Assembly (NCBI GenBank): GCA_025055835.1
Contig: JANWWR010000156.1
Coordinates: forward strand, 1-38,739
Length of the DNA: 38,739 nucleotides
Direction of reading: 5' to 3'
From: Gemmatales bacterium
Lineage (GTDB): Bacteria; Planctomycetota; Planctomycetia; Gemmatales; HRBIN36
Shown piece after piece: positions 24,731 through 33,302 of this stretch. Each line of letters opens with the position of its first letter. Positions within the stretch are counted from its first letter, which is position 1. A program made the translations under genes and the position numbers. The notes under the pieces are model-generated. The model was not told where the DNA came from and ran no database searches. It saw only the letters and a list, made by a program, of their open reading frames with translations.

Positions 24731-24759
24731 TAGCTTTCCCTTCCCGTCGTACCTATAAT
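24731..24759 (+). promoter_or_regulatory. Candidate promoter for thioredoxin
   Basis: A perfect TATAAT (24754-24759) lies 42 nt upstream of the thioredoxin ATG. The -35 at the right distance, TAGCTT (24731-24736), is poor, so the site may need an activator or be recognised mainly through the -10. Confidence 0.45.
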
Positions 24760-24801
24760 CCTCTCGAAGCCCATTTAGGCAATCTGGTACGAGGGTATGG
24801 C

Positions 24802-25137
24802 ATGGCCGGGGGAAACGTCCACGAGTTCACGTCGGAAAACTGGCAGACCGAAGTCCTCAACAGCGACATCCCCGTTGTCGTGGACTTCTGGGCCGTCTGG
24901 TGCGGGCCGTGCCGCATGATCGCCCCCACCATCGAAGAACTCGCTCAGGAGTACGCCGGACGGGTCAAGGTGGGCAAGGTCAACGTGGACGACCAGCAGG
25001 AATTGGCCGTCCAGTACCGCATCAATTCCATTCCCCAGATTTACATCTTCAAGAACGGTCAGGTGAAAGAGCGGATCGTCGGCGCCCAGCCCAAGTCCGC
25101 CTTTAAAGCCGCCATCGACAAAGTGCTGGCCAGCTGA
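24802..25137 (+). CDS. trxA: Thioredoxin
   Basis: The 111-residue protein is a classical cytoplasmic thioredoxin that reduces disulfides using the WCGPC motif (in VVVDFWAVWCGPCRMIAPTI). The cis-proline is in NSIPQIYIFKNGQ, and KVNVDDQQELA matches the family. Length is typical. The start at 24802 is preferred with GAGGG about 7 nt upstream; an extended frame to 24691 would place the promoter inside the gene. It probably forms its own transcript. Confidence 0.94.
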   Translation: MAGGNVHEFTSENWQTEVLNSDIPVVVDFWAVWCGPCRMIAPTIEELAQEYAGRVKVGKVNVDDQQELAVQYRINSIPQIYIFKNGQVKERIVGAQPKSAFKAAIDKVLAS

Positions 25138-25208
25138 AGCCCGGGATCCAGCCAAGCGAGGACATCGTCTCCTTCCGCGAGGCATCTCAGGCCGTCCGAA
25201 CGGATCGC

Positions 25209-25237
25209 TTGACGGAAGCACCCAGCGACGATATAGG
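25209..25237 (+). promoter_or_regulatory. Candidate promoter for the porin gene
   Basis: TTGACG (25209-25214), a 17-nt spacer and TATAGG (25232-25237) lie 38 nt before the porin ATG. The -35 has one mismatch and the -10 two. Confidence 0.55.
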
Positions 25238-25275
25238 CCCCGCTTCCTTACGCGGAGAAAGGAAGCGAAGGGGGT

Positions 25276-26796
25276 ATGGTCCGGTACGTCGGAGGCCTGA
25301 TAGTTCTGTTCCTCGTTCTCTCGTCCGGCTTCGCTCAGCAGCCGGGAGACGACTCTTCCAACCCGGCTGAGAGCGTGGAGGATCGGCTGGCGCGTCTGGA
25401 GGAACAGAACGCTTCCTTGCTGCGGATGATCGAAACGCTGGAGCAGAAACAGCAGGAGCAGGCCAAAAGTGGCCAAAGCTCCAGCAGTAGCAGCGGCAGT
25501 AAGAGCGGCTCCGGCGGCAGTTCCGAGGCGCTCACGTTCAAGGTCACCTGGCGGGATCAGCTGTATTTTCAGACCTCCGACCGGGCCTTTCGACTCCACG
25601 TCGGCGGGCGATTCCATTTCGATTTCGCCTGGTTCACTGCGGAAGACCAGGTCGAAACGGGACCGGGCGGTGTCGGCCCCCTGGAAGATGCCGTCAATTT
25701 CCGCCGGGCCCGTCTCCGCATGGAAGGAACGATCTACGAGCAGATCAACTTCGTCTCCGAGTACGATTTCACGAATCAACGGGATGACCGGGGCAATTTC
25801 CTCGGCTCCGGCATTTTCGACAACTACATCGAGATCGCGCAATTGCCGATCATCGGCCATTTCCGCGCCGGACATTTCCGGGAACCGTTCAGCTACGATG
25901 CCTTGGTCAGCGGAAACGACCTGATGTTCCTGGAGCGGTCGCTGTTGCAGGACGCGTTCGTGCCCTTCCGCAACATGGGCATGATGGTTTGGGACAGCGT
26001 CCTGGAAGATCGCATCACCTGGTGGGCCGGCTGGTTCTTTGCCAACGCCAGCAACGTCAACGCCACGGAAGCCCAGGACGGCAACTACGCTGGCACCGTT
26101 CGCCTCGGCTGGTGCCCTTACTACGAAGACGACGGCTGCCGAGCGATCCATCTCGGAGCCGCGTACAGCTATCGCAAGACCATCGCCGATCCCGCGGGCG
26201 GCCTGGATTTTACCCTCTTCGCGGCTCGTCCGGAGTGCCGCGTGGTCACGCCCTTGTTCGCCAACACGGGACGGATCGCCTCGCCCCGCTACCAGCTCTT
26301 CGGGGCCGAGTTCGCCGCCGTCTGGCATCGCTTCCAGGTCCAGTCCGAATACATGGCTGCCCTGGTGGACGATGCCATCTGGCCCTATGTCGGCGGCGTG
26401 CCTCGGGGCGATGCGTTCTTCCAGGGTTTCTATGTGCAGGCCAGCTGCTTTCTGACCGGGGAGTGTCGGCCGTACAATCTCGTGGAAAAACGGCCCAGTC
26501 GCTTGAAGCCGGTCGAGAACTTCTTCGTCTGGGGCAACGAGGAAACCGCCTGGGCCTTGCCGAAACATTGCGGCTGGGGTGCCTGGGAAATTGCTTGCCG
26601 CTACTCGCACCTCGACCTGATCAACAGCGGCATTCGCGGTGGCATCCTCGACGACGTCACCCTCGGCCTCAACTGGTACCTCAACCCGAATACCAAGGTC
26701 CAGTGGAACTACATCCTCGTGCTGCGCGACGCACCCAATCCCGCCTCCAGCGGCACGGCTCAGATTTTCACCATGCGCTTCGCCATCGACTGGTGA
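25276..26796 (+). CDS. Phosphate-selective porin O/P-like outer membrane protein
   Basis: The 506-residue protein has a signal peptide (MVRYVGGLIVLFLVLSSGFA). A short coiled coil follows (about 33-66, EDRLARLEEQNASLLRMIETLEQKQQEQ), then a Ser/Gly linker, then a beta-barrel rich in alternating aromatic strands. RLHVGGRFHFDFAWF, FRRARLRMEGTIYEQINFVSEYDF and LGLNWYLNPNTKVQWNY match the OprP/OprO family. The final residues IFTMRFAIDW end in an aromatic residue, as outer membrane barrels do. The N-terminal coiled coil probably makes a trimeric periplasmic stalk. Whether it is phosphate-selective cannot be told, and no pho genes are nearby. Confidence 0.88.
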   Translation: MVRYVGGLIVLFLVLSSGFAQQPGDDSSNPAESVEDRLARLEEQNASLLRMIETLEQKQQEQAKSGQSSSSSSGSKSGSGGSSEALTFKVTWRDQLYFQTSDRAFRLHVGGRFHFDFAWFTAEDQVETGPGGVGPLEDAVNFRRARLRMEGTIYEQINFVSEYDFTNQRDDRGNFLGSGIFDNYIEIAQLPIIGHFRAGHFREPFSYDALVSGNDLMFLERSLLQDAFVPFRNMGMMVWDSVLEDRITWWAGWFFANASNVNATEAQDGNYAGTVRLGWCPYYEDDGCRAIHLGAAYSYRKTIADPAGGLDFTLFAARPECRVVTPLFANTGRIASPRYQLFGAEFAAVWHRFQVQSEYMAALVDDAIWPYVGGVPRGDAFFQGFYVQASCFLTGECRPYNLVEKRPSRLKPVENFFVWGNEETAWALPKHCGWGAWEIACRYSHLDLINSGIRGGILDDVTLGLNWYLNPNTKVQWNYILVLRDAPNPASSGTAQIFTMRFAIDW

Positions 26797-26828
26797 AGCT
26801 CCTTGCCCACCGCGATCCCCGGTGCGAA

Positions 26829-29800
26829 TCAACGGGAGGATTGGCCGTTGCCGTTGCTCAGCCCTCCGAACTCGACCTGGCCCTCACCCAGCAACAATTC
26901 CAGCTGGTCCGTGGGCAGCCGGGCGACATCGACGTAATACGCCTCACTGACCCGGTAGTAGGCCCGTCGTCCCAGGGGATCCTGGAACTGGAGATAGACC
27001 GGAGTTCGGCCTTTGGCCCGTTGCAGGAGACGCGCCACCGCTTCGAGATCGAAGTCCTGATGCACGCCGCTGATGAATTTCAGGATCACGCTGCGCGTCA
27101 GTTCTCGGGGAGCCTGGGCCAAGGGGTAGATGTGCGTCACGATCAGGCCGGGCTTCTCCCCCGTGCGGTCCACGCTGCCCTTGAGGAAACAGATGTTGTC
27201 GTCACGGACTTCCGATCGGCAGCGTTCGTAGTCATCGGGAAAAATGACGCAATCCACGCTTCCGCTGAAGTCGGCAAAAACGAAGCGGGCCATGCGGGTA
27301 TTGCCGCTGCGGCTGCGTCGTGCCTGGATCAGGCGGACGCCGTTGATGATCCCGCCGACGACGATTTCATGATTCGGAGGCAGGTCCCCAAGCTGCGCCA
27401 GCTCATGGGATGAATAACGGCGGAGCACTTCCCGATGTCGGGCCAGCGGATGGGAGGAGACGTAGAAGCCCAGGGCTTCCTTCTCGTGGCTTAAGCGTTC
27501 CTGCTCCGACCAGTCGGGAACGTCGGGCAAGCCTCGGGAGGTCGGGGCAGCCTCGGCGGAGTTGTCGCTGAACATTTCAAAAATGTTTCGTTGGCCGTGA
27601 CGGCGGTCTTCCTGAACGACGTTGCCGGCTTGCAGCGCCGCAGTTACGCTGGCGAACAACGCCGCCCGGTTGCGGTGGAAGCAATCGCAGGCCCCCGCCT
27701 TGATCAGCATCTCCACCGCGGTCCGACCGACCACCCGCTGATCGAGCCGAGCGCACAAGTCGAACAGGTCCCGGTAAGGCCCGTGTTCCCGGCGTTCCTG
27801 GACGATGGCCTCGGCCGCCTTGCGTCCCAGGCCACGGATGGCCGCCAGACCGACCACGACCTTCCCCTCGACCACCGTGAAATCGCTGTCACTGAGATTC
27901 ACGCTCGGCGGCACCAGCTCCAGGCCGAGGCTCCGGACGTTCTCGATGTGCTCCGCGATCTTGTCCGAGTCGCCGATCTCACTGGTCAGAAGCGCGGCCA
28001 TGAACTCCGCCGGATAGTGGGCCTTCAGATACGCCGTCTGGTAGGCGAGATGGCCGTAGGCGGTGCTGTGCGACTTATTGAATCCGTAGCCGCCGAAGTG
28101 CGTGATGAGGTCGAAAATCTCCGCCGCCGTCTCGTCGGAAACGCCCTGCTTTTTGGCCCCGGCGAGGAACTCGGCCCGTCGCTGGTCGATGACCTCCTGC
28201 TTCTTCTTGCTGATCGCCTTGATGCAGGCGTAGGCGGAGGACAGTTCAATGCCGCCGAGGCGATTGAGGATGCGCATGACCTGCTCTTGATAGCACATCA
28301 CGCCGTAGGTCTCGGCCAGCACTTCTTCCAGCACCGGATGGGGATAGACCGGCTTTTCCCGGCCATGCTTGCGGTTGATGTAGGCGTCCACCATGCCGCC
28401 GCCGAGCGGCCCCGGACGATACAGGGCGTTGACGGCGATGATGTCGCGGATGTTGTCCGGCTTCATCCGCTGGAGCAGATCGCGGATGCCGCTCGATTCG
28501 AACTGGAACACCCCCTGCGTGTCGCCTCGCTGCAATAGTTGAAACGTCTCGGCGTCGTCCAGGGGGAGCCGGTGCAGGTCGATCTCCACGCCGCGGGTCT
28601 GGCGGATCAGCTTCACCGCCTTGTCGAGCAGGGTGAGCGTCCGCAGTCCCAGGAAGTCCATCTTGAGCATGCCGACCTTTTCCAGGTCCTCCATAGTCCA
28701 CTGCGTCGTCACCGGGGCACCTGGCCGAGCTTCCCGTTGCACCGGCACGTAGTTCGTGAGGGGCCCGTTGGCGATGACGACGCCGGCGGCATGGGTGCCG
28801 GCATTGCGATTGGTGCCTTCCAGGCGGCGGGCAATGTCGATCAGTTCTTTGACCTGTGGATCGGTTTCGTATTCGCGGCGAAGGTCGGGGTTGCTTTGCA
28901 AGGCCTGGTCCAGCGTGATCCCCAGGGGCGTTTTCGGGATCATCTTGGAAATCTGATCGACACGGGCCAGTTCCATGCCCAGCACCCGTCCCACGTCCTT
29001 GATTGCCGCCCGTGCCAGCAGCGTGCCGAAGGTGGCGATCTGAGCGACGCTCTGCTCGCCGTAGCGCTGCCGGACGTATTGCAGCACTTCTTCCCGACGC
29101 TCCTGGCAGAAATCAATGTCGATGTCCGGGGCCTCGGCTCGGTTCGGATCGAGGAAGCGTTCAAACAGCAGGTCGTATTCCAGGGGATCGACATGGCTGA
29201 GCTTCAGGACATAGCTGACCAAGGCCCCGCAGGCCGAGCCGCGCGCTCCGTAGGGAATGCCCCGCTCCCGAGCGAAACGGACGAAATCCCACACGATCAG
29301 AAAATAGCTGGCGAAGCCGAGCCGACAGATGACCTGCAACTCCTCATCGAGCCGTTTACGGGCTTCCGCCGGCGGATTGGCTCCGTAACGATCGCGCAGA
29401 CCTTGCAGGCACAGTTCCCGCAGAAACTCCTCGGCGGACTTGCCTTCCGGGGGCGTGTACACGGGGAAATGCCGCTTCTTCAGATCGAGCCGAAGGTCGC
29501 AGCGGTCGGCGATTTCCTGACTGCGGCGGACGGCGTCGGGCTGGTCGGGAAACAGGGCGTACATTTCTTCCGGAGCGCGGACGTAGAACTGATCCGAGCC
29601 GTAGCGGATGCGGTTGAGGTCGGACCGCTTCTTGCCGGTGTTGATGCACAGGAGCACGTCATGGGCGTCGGCGTCGCTTTGGCACAGGTAATGGGCGTCG
29701 CAGGTGGCCACCACCGGCAGACCCAGCCGCCGGGCGATTTCGGTGGCCCCCTCGGCACAACGGCGTTGAATCTCCAGCCCGTTGTTCTGGATCTCGACGA

Positions 29801-30323
29801 AGAAGTTGTCGCCGAAGACCTGGACGTACCACCGGGCCAGACGCTCCGCCTCGTCCATCTGCTCCTTGAGAATGAGCGTGCTGAACTCGCTGGACGGACA
29901 GCCGCTCAGGCAGATCAGGCCCTTGGCATGAGCGGCGAGCAGGTCCTTGTCGATGCGGGGGCGATAGTAGAACCCTTCCAGATAGGCGGCCGACGCCAGC
30001 CGAATGAGATTGTGGAAGCCTTCCTCGTTCTGGGCCAGCAAGGTGAGATGAAAGCTGGCCTCCTCCATGCCCTTTTTGTCCCGGTCGAAGCGGCTGCCGG
30101 GAGCGACGTACGCCTCGTAGCCGATGATCGGCTTGATGCCCGCCGCCGTGGCCGCCAGATAGAATTCGATGGCCCCATACAGGTTGCCGTGATCCGTCAA
30201 GGCGACCGCGTTCATGCCCAGGGCCTTGACCCGTTCCACCAGTTCGGGAATGCGACTCGCTCCGTCGAGCAGGCTGTAGTGGCTGTGACAATGCAGATGC
30301 ACAAATGGCCGATCCGTCGCCAT
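26829..30323 (-). CDS. dnaE: DNA polymerase III alpha subunit
   Basis: The 1,164-residue replicative polymerase has an N-terminal PHP domain starting FVHLHCHSHYSLLDGAS. The polymerase core has ARGSACGALVSYVLKLSHVDPL and the catalytic acidic motif PDIDIDFCQERREEV (~395-409), with GTHAAGVVIA and ALYRPGPLGGGMVDAYINRKHG. A helix-hairpin-helix region (AIRGLGRKAAEAIV) and a C-terminal OB fold (IVVGGIINGVRLIQARRSRSGNTRMARFVFADFSG) follow. Length fits the DnaE1 class. GGGAG lies upstream of the ATG. The FHA gene ends 80 nt upstream on the same strand, so shared transcription is possible. Confidence 0.96.
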   Translation of the reverse strand: MATDRPFVHLHCHSHYSLLDGASRIPELVERVKALGMNAVALTDHGNLYGAIEFYLAATAAGIKPIIGYEAYVAPGSRFDRDKKGMEEASFHLTLLAQNEEGFHNLIRLASAAYLEGFYYRPRIDKDLLAAHAKGLICLSGCPSSEFSTLILKEQMDEAERLARWYVQVFGDNFFVEIQNNGLEIQRRCAEGATEIARRLGLPVVATCDAHYLCQSDADAHDVLLCINTGKKRSDLNRIRYGSDQFYVRAPEEMYALFPDQPDAVRRSQEIADRCDLRLDLKKRHFPVYTPPEGKSAEEFLRELCLQGLRDRYGANPPAEARKRLDEELQVICRLGFASYFLIVWDFVRFARERGIPYGARGSACGALVSYVLKLSHVDPLEYDLLFERFLDPNRAEAPDIDIDFCQERREEVLQYVRQRYGEQSVAQIATFGTLLARAAIKDVGRVLGMELARVDQISKMIPKTPLGITLDQALQSNPDLRREYETDPQVKELIDIARRLEGTNRNAGTHAAGVVIANGPLTNYVPVQREARPGAPVTTQWTMEDLEKVGMLKMDFLGLRTLTLLDKAVKLIRQTRGVEIDLHRLPLDDAETFQLLQRGDTQGVFQFESSGIRDLLQRMKPDNIRDIIAVNALYRPGPLGGGMVDAYINRKHGREKPVYPHPVLEEVLAETYGVMCYQEQVMRILNRLGGIELSSAYACIKAISKKKQEVIDQRRAEFLAGAKKQGVSDETAAEIFDLITHFGGYGFNKSHSTAYGHLAYQTAYLKAHYPAEFMAALLTSEIGDSDKIAEHIENVRSLGLELVPPSVNLSDSDFTVVEGKVVVGLAAIRGLGRKAAEAIVQERREHGPYRDLFDLCARLDQRVVGRTAVEMLIKAGACDCFHRNRAALFASVTAALQAGNVVQEDRRHGQRNIFEMFSDNSAEAAPTSRGLPDVPDWSEQERLSHEKEALGFYVSSHPLARHREVLRRYSSHELAQLGDLPPNHEIVVGGIINGVRLIQARRSRSGNTRMARFVFADFSGSVDCVIFPDDYERCRSEVRDDNICFLKGSVDRTGEKPGLIVTHIYPLAQAPRELTRSVILKFISGVHQDFDLEAVARLLQRAKGRTPVYLQFQDPLGRRAYYRVSEAYYVDVARLPTDQLELLLGEGQVEFGGLSNGNGQSSR

Positions 30324-30403
30324 GCGGAAGACTCCCTCGGTCGTGGTCGTACTGTCGCCACGTTCTATTTTGCGGAGCGCCGGCGAAATGCAAGAGGAGG
30401 AAA

Positions 30404-31162
30404 TCAGCCGAGCCGGGAATCTTCCCAGCTGTCCGGCTCAGTCACGGCCCGATGGTAGCGAGCCAGCAGCATCTCGATTTGCAGAACCTTTTGCCACTGC
30501 TCGAAATCGAGCACCACCTGCGTGCCGTCGGAGTTGGCCCGCACCTTGTCGGTGATCTGGCTCAAGGCGCGGTGGAAGAAGTCGAGAATCTCGGCCAGCC
30601 GAGCCGCCTGAGACGGACTCAGCTGCCTGGGCAGCGGCGGGAACTCGCGGTTGCCGATGAACAGCCCCGCGCTGGTGACGCGCACCTCGTCGCGCAGGTC
30701 GAATTTGAGGTCCTCTTCGCCGGGCGGAGCATCGAGACAGCCCGCCATGATGGTTTGCTTGAGATTGGTGGCAGCAGGATCGAGCGGCGGCAGGGGCGAA
30801 CCGTAAGAAGCCTTGAGAGCAGCCATGCGGCTGGCGATCTGCTCGTTGGACCCGAACAACAGCACCGACCGGCCCAGCGCCACGCAGTCGCCGTACCGAA
30901 GCCGGTGTATCTGCACAAGGTTTCCGTTGACCCGGGTGCCGTTGGTGCTTTCCAGGTCGGTCAGGATCAGGTCGCCCTGATCATACTGCACCTTGGCATG
31001 GAACCGGCTGATGCGTTCGTCGTTGAGGCGGACGGTGTTGCCTTCCTCCCGCCCGATGGAGACGGGCGTCACCAGGTCCCGAAAGACGCGGCCCTTGTCC
31101 ACCCCATCAATGACTTGAAAGGTCACGGTCGCCACGCGACGGTCCTTTCCCGAGGCGTTCAC
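30404..31162 (-). CDS. FHA-domain protein
   Basis: The 252-residue protein carries an N-terminal forkhead-associated domain (about 10-100): VSIGREEGNTVRLNDERISRFHAKV, then DLESTNGTRVNG, the GR...S..H...NGT phosphothreonine-binding signature. The remaining ~150 residues are unrecognised and look helical, ending in DFEQWQKVLQIEMLLARYHRAV. FHA proteins read Thr phosphorylation by Hanks-type kinases, so the kinase at 9517 is a possible source, although it is 20 kb away. The start codon is GTG, since the ATG just upstream is out of frame and closes immediately. A promoter candidate sits upstream. Confidence 0.88.
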   Translation of the reverse strand: MNASGKDRRVATVTFQVIDGVDKGRVFRDLVTPVSIGREEGNTVRLNDERISRFHAKVQYDQGDLILTDLESTNGTRVNGNLVQIHRLRYGDCVALGRSVLLFGSNEQIASRMAALKASYGSPLPPLDPAATNLKQTIMAGCLDAPPGEEDLKFDLRDEVRVTSAGLFIGNREFPPLPRQLSPSQAARLAEILDFFHRALSQITDKVRANSDGTQVVLDFEQWQKVLQIEMLLARYHRAVTEPDSWEDSRLG

Positions 31163-31245
31163 GGCATCCCACCCGTCGATTGCGCTGGCCTGGTCAGGTC
31201 AACGGCAAAAAGGATTCCGATCGTTGTTCTAGCCCCAAAAAAACC

Positions 31246-31274
31246 TTATAACACACAGGCAAAATCGGGGTCAA
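31246..31274 (-). promoter_or_regulatory. Candidate promoter for the FHA-dnaE unit
   Basis: Read on the minus strand, TTGACC (31274-31269), a 17-nt spacer and TTATAA (31251-31246) lie about 85 nt upstream of the GTG start. It sits in the 208-bp divergent gap shared with the endonuclease V gene, whose own promoter I could not define. Confidence 0.5.
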
Positions 31275-31370
31275 GCAGCCACTTCCACGACCTTGTCACG
31301 GAGGCTCCTGGCGGCAATTTCTCCGCTCGCTCTCCTCATAATAGTACCTTCAAAATCCGTTTCTGCGCAC

Positions 31371-32060
31371 ATGAAAATTTTTCCGCTGCACGAATGGAAC
31401 CTCACTCCCGCCGAAGCCGTTGCCCTTCAGAAAACGCTTGCCGATCGGGTGGATTTGCGCTCCCCGCTGGGTCGGTTCGATCTGGTGGCGGGGGCCGACG
31501 TTTCCTACCAACGGCACGGCCATCGGCTCTTCGGCGGCGTGATCGTGCTGCGGACGGACGATCTTTCCGTCGTCGAGCAACACACCGTCTGTGAATCAGT
31601 ACGTTTTCCCTACGTTCCGGGTTTGCTCTCGTTTCGGGAAGCTCCGGTCGTCCTGGCGGCCTTTGAGAAACTGCGAACGCAGCCGGACGTCGTGCTTCTG
31701 GATGGCCAGGGATACGCTCATCCCCGCCGGTTCGGCCTGGCCTGCCATCTCGGCTTGTGGCTCGGCCTCCCGACGCTGGGCTGCGCCAAGACGCTGCTGG
31801 TTGGCAGTCACGGACGGCTCGGTGCCAAGGCCGGCTCCGTGGCGCCGCTGAAGCACCAGGGCGAGGTCGTCGGCATGGCAGTCCGCACTCGGACCTCGAC
31901 TCGGCCCGTGTACGTCTCCGCCGGACATAAGATCGACCTGGCATCGGCAGTCGAAGTGGTGCTGGCGACTTGCCGCGGCTATCGCATCCCGGAGCCGACC
32001 CGCCAGGCGCATCTGGTGGTCAACGAGGCACGCCGCCGTGGTTGTTCCGATGTCCCGTGA
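31371..32060 (+). CDS. nfi: Endonuclease V
   Basis: The 229-residue protein matches endonuclease V, which nicks DNA near deoxyinosine formed by adenine deamination. The catalytic Asp lies in LVAGADVSYQ. The family landmarks YVPGLLSFREAPVVLAAFEKL, VLLDGQGYAHPRRFGLACHLGLWLGLPTLGCAK and VYVSAGHKIDLASA follow. Length is usual. The ATG at 31371 gives the family N-terminus; the earlier in-frame start at 31293 would add a hydrophobic leader that is foreign to this enzyme. It is followed 50 nt later by the RsbW-like gene. Confidence 0.93.
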   Translation: MKIFPLHEWNLTPAEAVALQKTLADRVDLRSPLGRFDLVAGADVSYQRHGHRLFGGVIVLRTDDLSVVEQHTVCESVRFPYVPGLLSFREAPVVLAAFEKLRTQPDVVLLDGQGYAHPRRFGLACHLGLWLGLPTLGCAKTLLVGSHGRLGAKAGSVAPLKHQGEVVGMAVRTRTSTRPVYVSAGHKIDLASAVEVVLATCRGYRIPEPTRQAHLVVNEARRRGCSDVP

Positions 32061-32110
32061 GGCATAGAATTCACCGTCTCACCAGGCAGTCCCGGGCTGC
32101 GGAGCTGATG

Positions 32111-32554
32111 ATGTCGGAAAACCGGCCGCTGATCTTGAGCGTGCCCAGCCAATGCGGTTATCTGCCGATCATCCGGGCGTTCATCGAGTCGGCCTGCCGA
32201 ACCGCCCGCTTCGACGACAAGTTCACCCAGGGGCTGGCCTTGGCCGTTCACGAAGCCGTCGCCAACGTCATCTGCCATGCCCATCGGGACCGGCCGGAGG
32301 CTCCCCTGGTGGTCGAGTGCTACCTGCGGCACGATGCCGTCGAAGTGCGGATTTATGACGAAGGAACACCATTCGATCTGGCCTCCGTTCCGCACCTGGA
32401 CCCCGGCGAGGTCCGCATCGGCGGACGAGGCGTGTTTCTGATTCGTTCCCTCGTGGACGAACTGACCTGCCAGCCGCGCGGCCCGGAAGGCAACATTCTT
32501 CGGCTGGTCAAGCGGCGTCGGCGTGCGGAGTCCGGCGGCACGGACGTACCTTGA
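32111..32554 (+). CDS. RsbW-like histidine-kinase-fold ATPase (anti-sigma type)
   Basis: The 147-residue protein has the HATPase_c fold of anti-sigma/serine kinases of the RsbW/SpoIIAB group. The N-box is ALAVHEAVANVICHAHR (E and N contact Mg-ATP), the G1-like segment is IYDEGTPFDL, and GGRGVFLIRSLVDEL provides the glycine lid. Such proteins bind a sigma factor or phosphorylate an anti-anti-sigma STAS protein. No partner STAS or sigma gene is adjacent. GGAG at 32101-32104 favours the second of two consecutive ATG codons (32111). Confidence 0.82.
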   Translation: MSENRPLILSVPSQCGYLPIIRAFIESACRTARFDDKFTQGLALAVHEAVANVICHAHRDRPEAPLVVECYLRHDAVEVRIYDEGTPFDLASVPHLDPGEVRIGGRGVFLIRSLVDELTCQPRGPEGNILRLVKRRRRAESGGTDVP

Positions 32555-33016
32555 GCGTCCTCGGCATGGCCGGTGGCCTCGGCTCGCCAGGCTCAATGGG
32601 TGCCGAGCGCCCGTCCGCCACGGCGAACCGGCCAAGCGGCTCCGGCGATCCGGGGCGATGGGAAATCGCTTAAACCTTGCCGAAAGGCCCGACGATATTG
32701 TCGGTGAACAACCTGCCCGGAAGCAGGTGGGCAGCAGGCGACAACCGCTTTCCGCCGCTTCGTCGGCAGCCGATGCGGCCCGAATCAGACGACCGGCCCG
32801 GGCTTGGCTGCCAAGCATTCCCGCGACCACGGACGGCACGACCTGAGCCTTCCGCCGAAACCTCGGCGGATCGCGTGACATCTTCCTCTTCTCCCCACCG
32901 GAGAAGATTCGAGGGGGATGTCGTGGCTGTCGAAGGGACGAGGCCGCGGAATCGCCTGACGACCCCACGGACGAAAGGACTTGCACCCGGAGCCACAACC
33001 GCGAGAGAATCTGGCC
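32555..33016. other. Long intergenic region before the FlgM-like gene
   Basis: This 462-bp gap has no convincing gene; the open frames across it are Arg/Pro-rich and resemble no family. It holds the sigma-28-like promoter candidate at 32671-32698. Transcription from there would give a leader of about 310 nt before the FlgM-like start, long enough for structured RNA, though I see no known riboswitch. Confidence 0.5.
32671..32698 (+). promoter_or_regulatory. Sigma-28/sigma-D-like promoter candidate with inverted repeat
   Basis: TAAA (32671-32674), a 16-nt spacer and GACGATAT (32691-32698) fit the sigma-D/FliA pattern TAAA-N14-16-GCCGATAT with one mismatch in the -10. The -10 sits in a near-perfect inverted repeat, CCGACGATATTGTCGG (32689-32704). 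The downstream gene resembles an anti-sigma-28 factor, which would make autoregulation sensible. Confidence 0.45.
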
Positions 33017-33262
33017 ATGATCATGCCCCGTCACGGAAACACGAACGACCCGATCCGCAGCGACCTGGTGGCCCGCATTCGCCGGGAGATCCAGGAAGGC
33101 CGCTACGACACGCCCGAGAAGCTGGAAATCGCCCTGCTCCGCCTTCTGGCCGATGTCAGCGACGGCGATGAACCCGAACTGCCGCCCCCCGCCTCTCGTC
33201 CCGTCCTCGACTCCGAGCCATCCGCTCCTCACCGCAGACGGCCGCCTCTCGATCCGGTATAA
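33017..33262 (+). CDS. FlgM-like anti-sigma factor candidate
   Basis: The 81-residue protein MIMPRHGNTNDPIRSDLVARI... has the segment RSDLVARIRREIQEGRYDT then PEKLEIALLRLLAD. This resembles the C-terminal sigma-28-binding region of FlgM (V-x-x-I-[RK]-x-x-I-x-x-G-x-Y followed by two helices), and small FlgM-like proteins of this form occur in planctomycetes. The rest is Pro-rich and disordered-looking. FlgM holds FliA inactive until flagellar hook completion; no flagellar genes are in this window. The stop codon TAA lies inside the -10 of the next gene's promoter. The similarity is short, so the call is tentative. Confidence 0.6.
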   Translation: MIMPRHGNTNDPIRSDLVARIRREIQEGRYDTPEKLEIALLRLLADVSDGDEPELPPPASRPVLDSEPSAPHRRRPPLDPV

Positions 33263-33284
33263 TCCTTTCAAGAATCATTCTTGA
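33258..33284 (+). promoter_or_regulatory. Promoter -10 and palindromic operator of the Fur-family gene
   Basis: A perfect TATAAT (33258-33263) is followed 4 nt later by TCAAGAATCATTCTTGA (33268-33284), an 8-1-8 perfect inverted repeat in the 7-1-7 layout of Fur/PerR/Zur boxes. It lies 18 nt before the start of the Fur-family gene and covers the expected transcription start, so repression by the gene's own product is likely. No good -35 is seen. Confidence 0.65.
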
Positions 33285-33302
33285 TTAGCGAGGTAGTCCG
33301 TC

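Noticed and set aside
24775..26832. A 685-codon minus-strand open frame opposite thioredoxin and porin
   Set aside because: It spans two unrelated real genes and their promoter region in antisense, with no recognisable domain.
28539..30458. A 639-codon plus-strand open frame opposite dnaE
   Set aside because: The minus strand encodes DnaE with catalytic motifs; this frame is its shadow.
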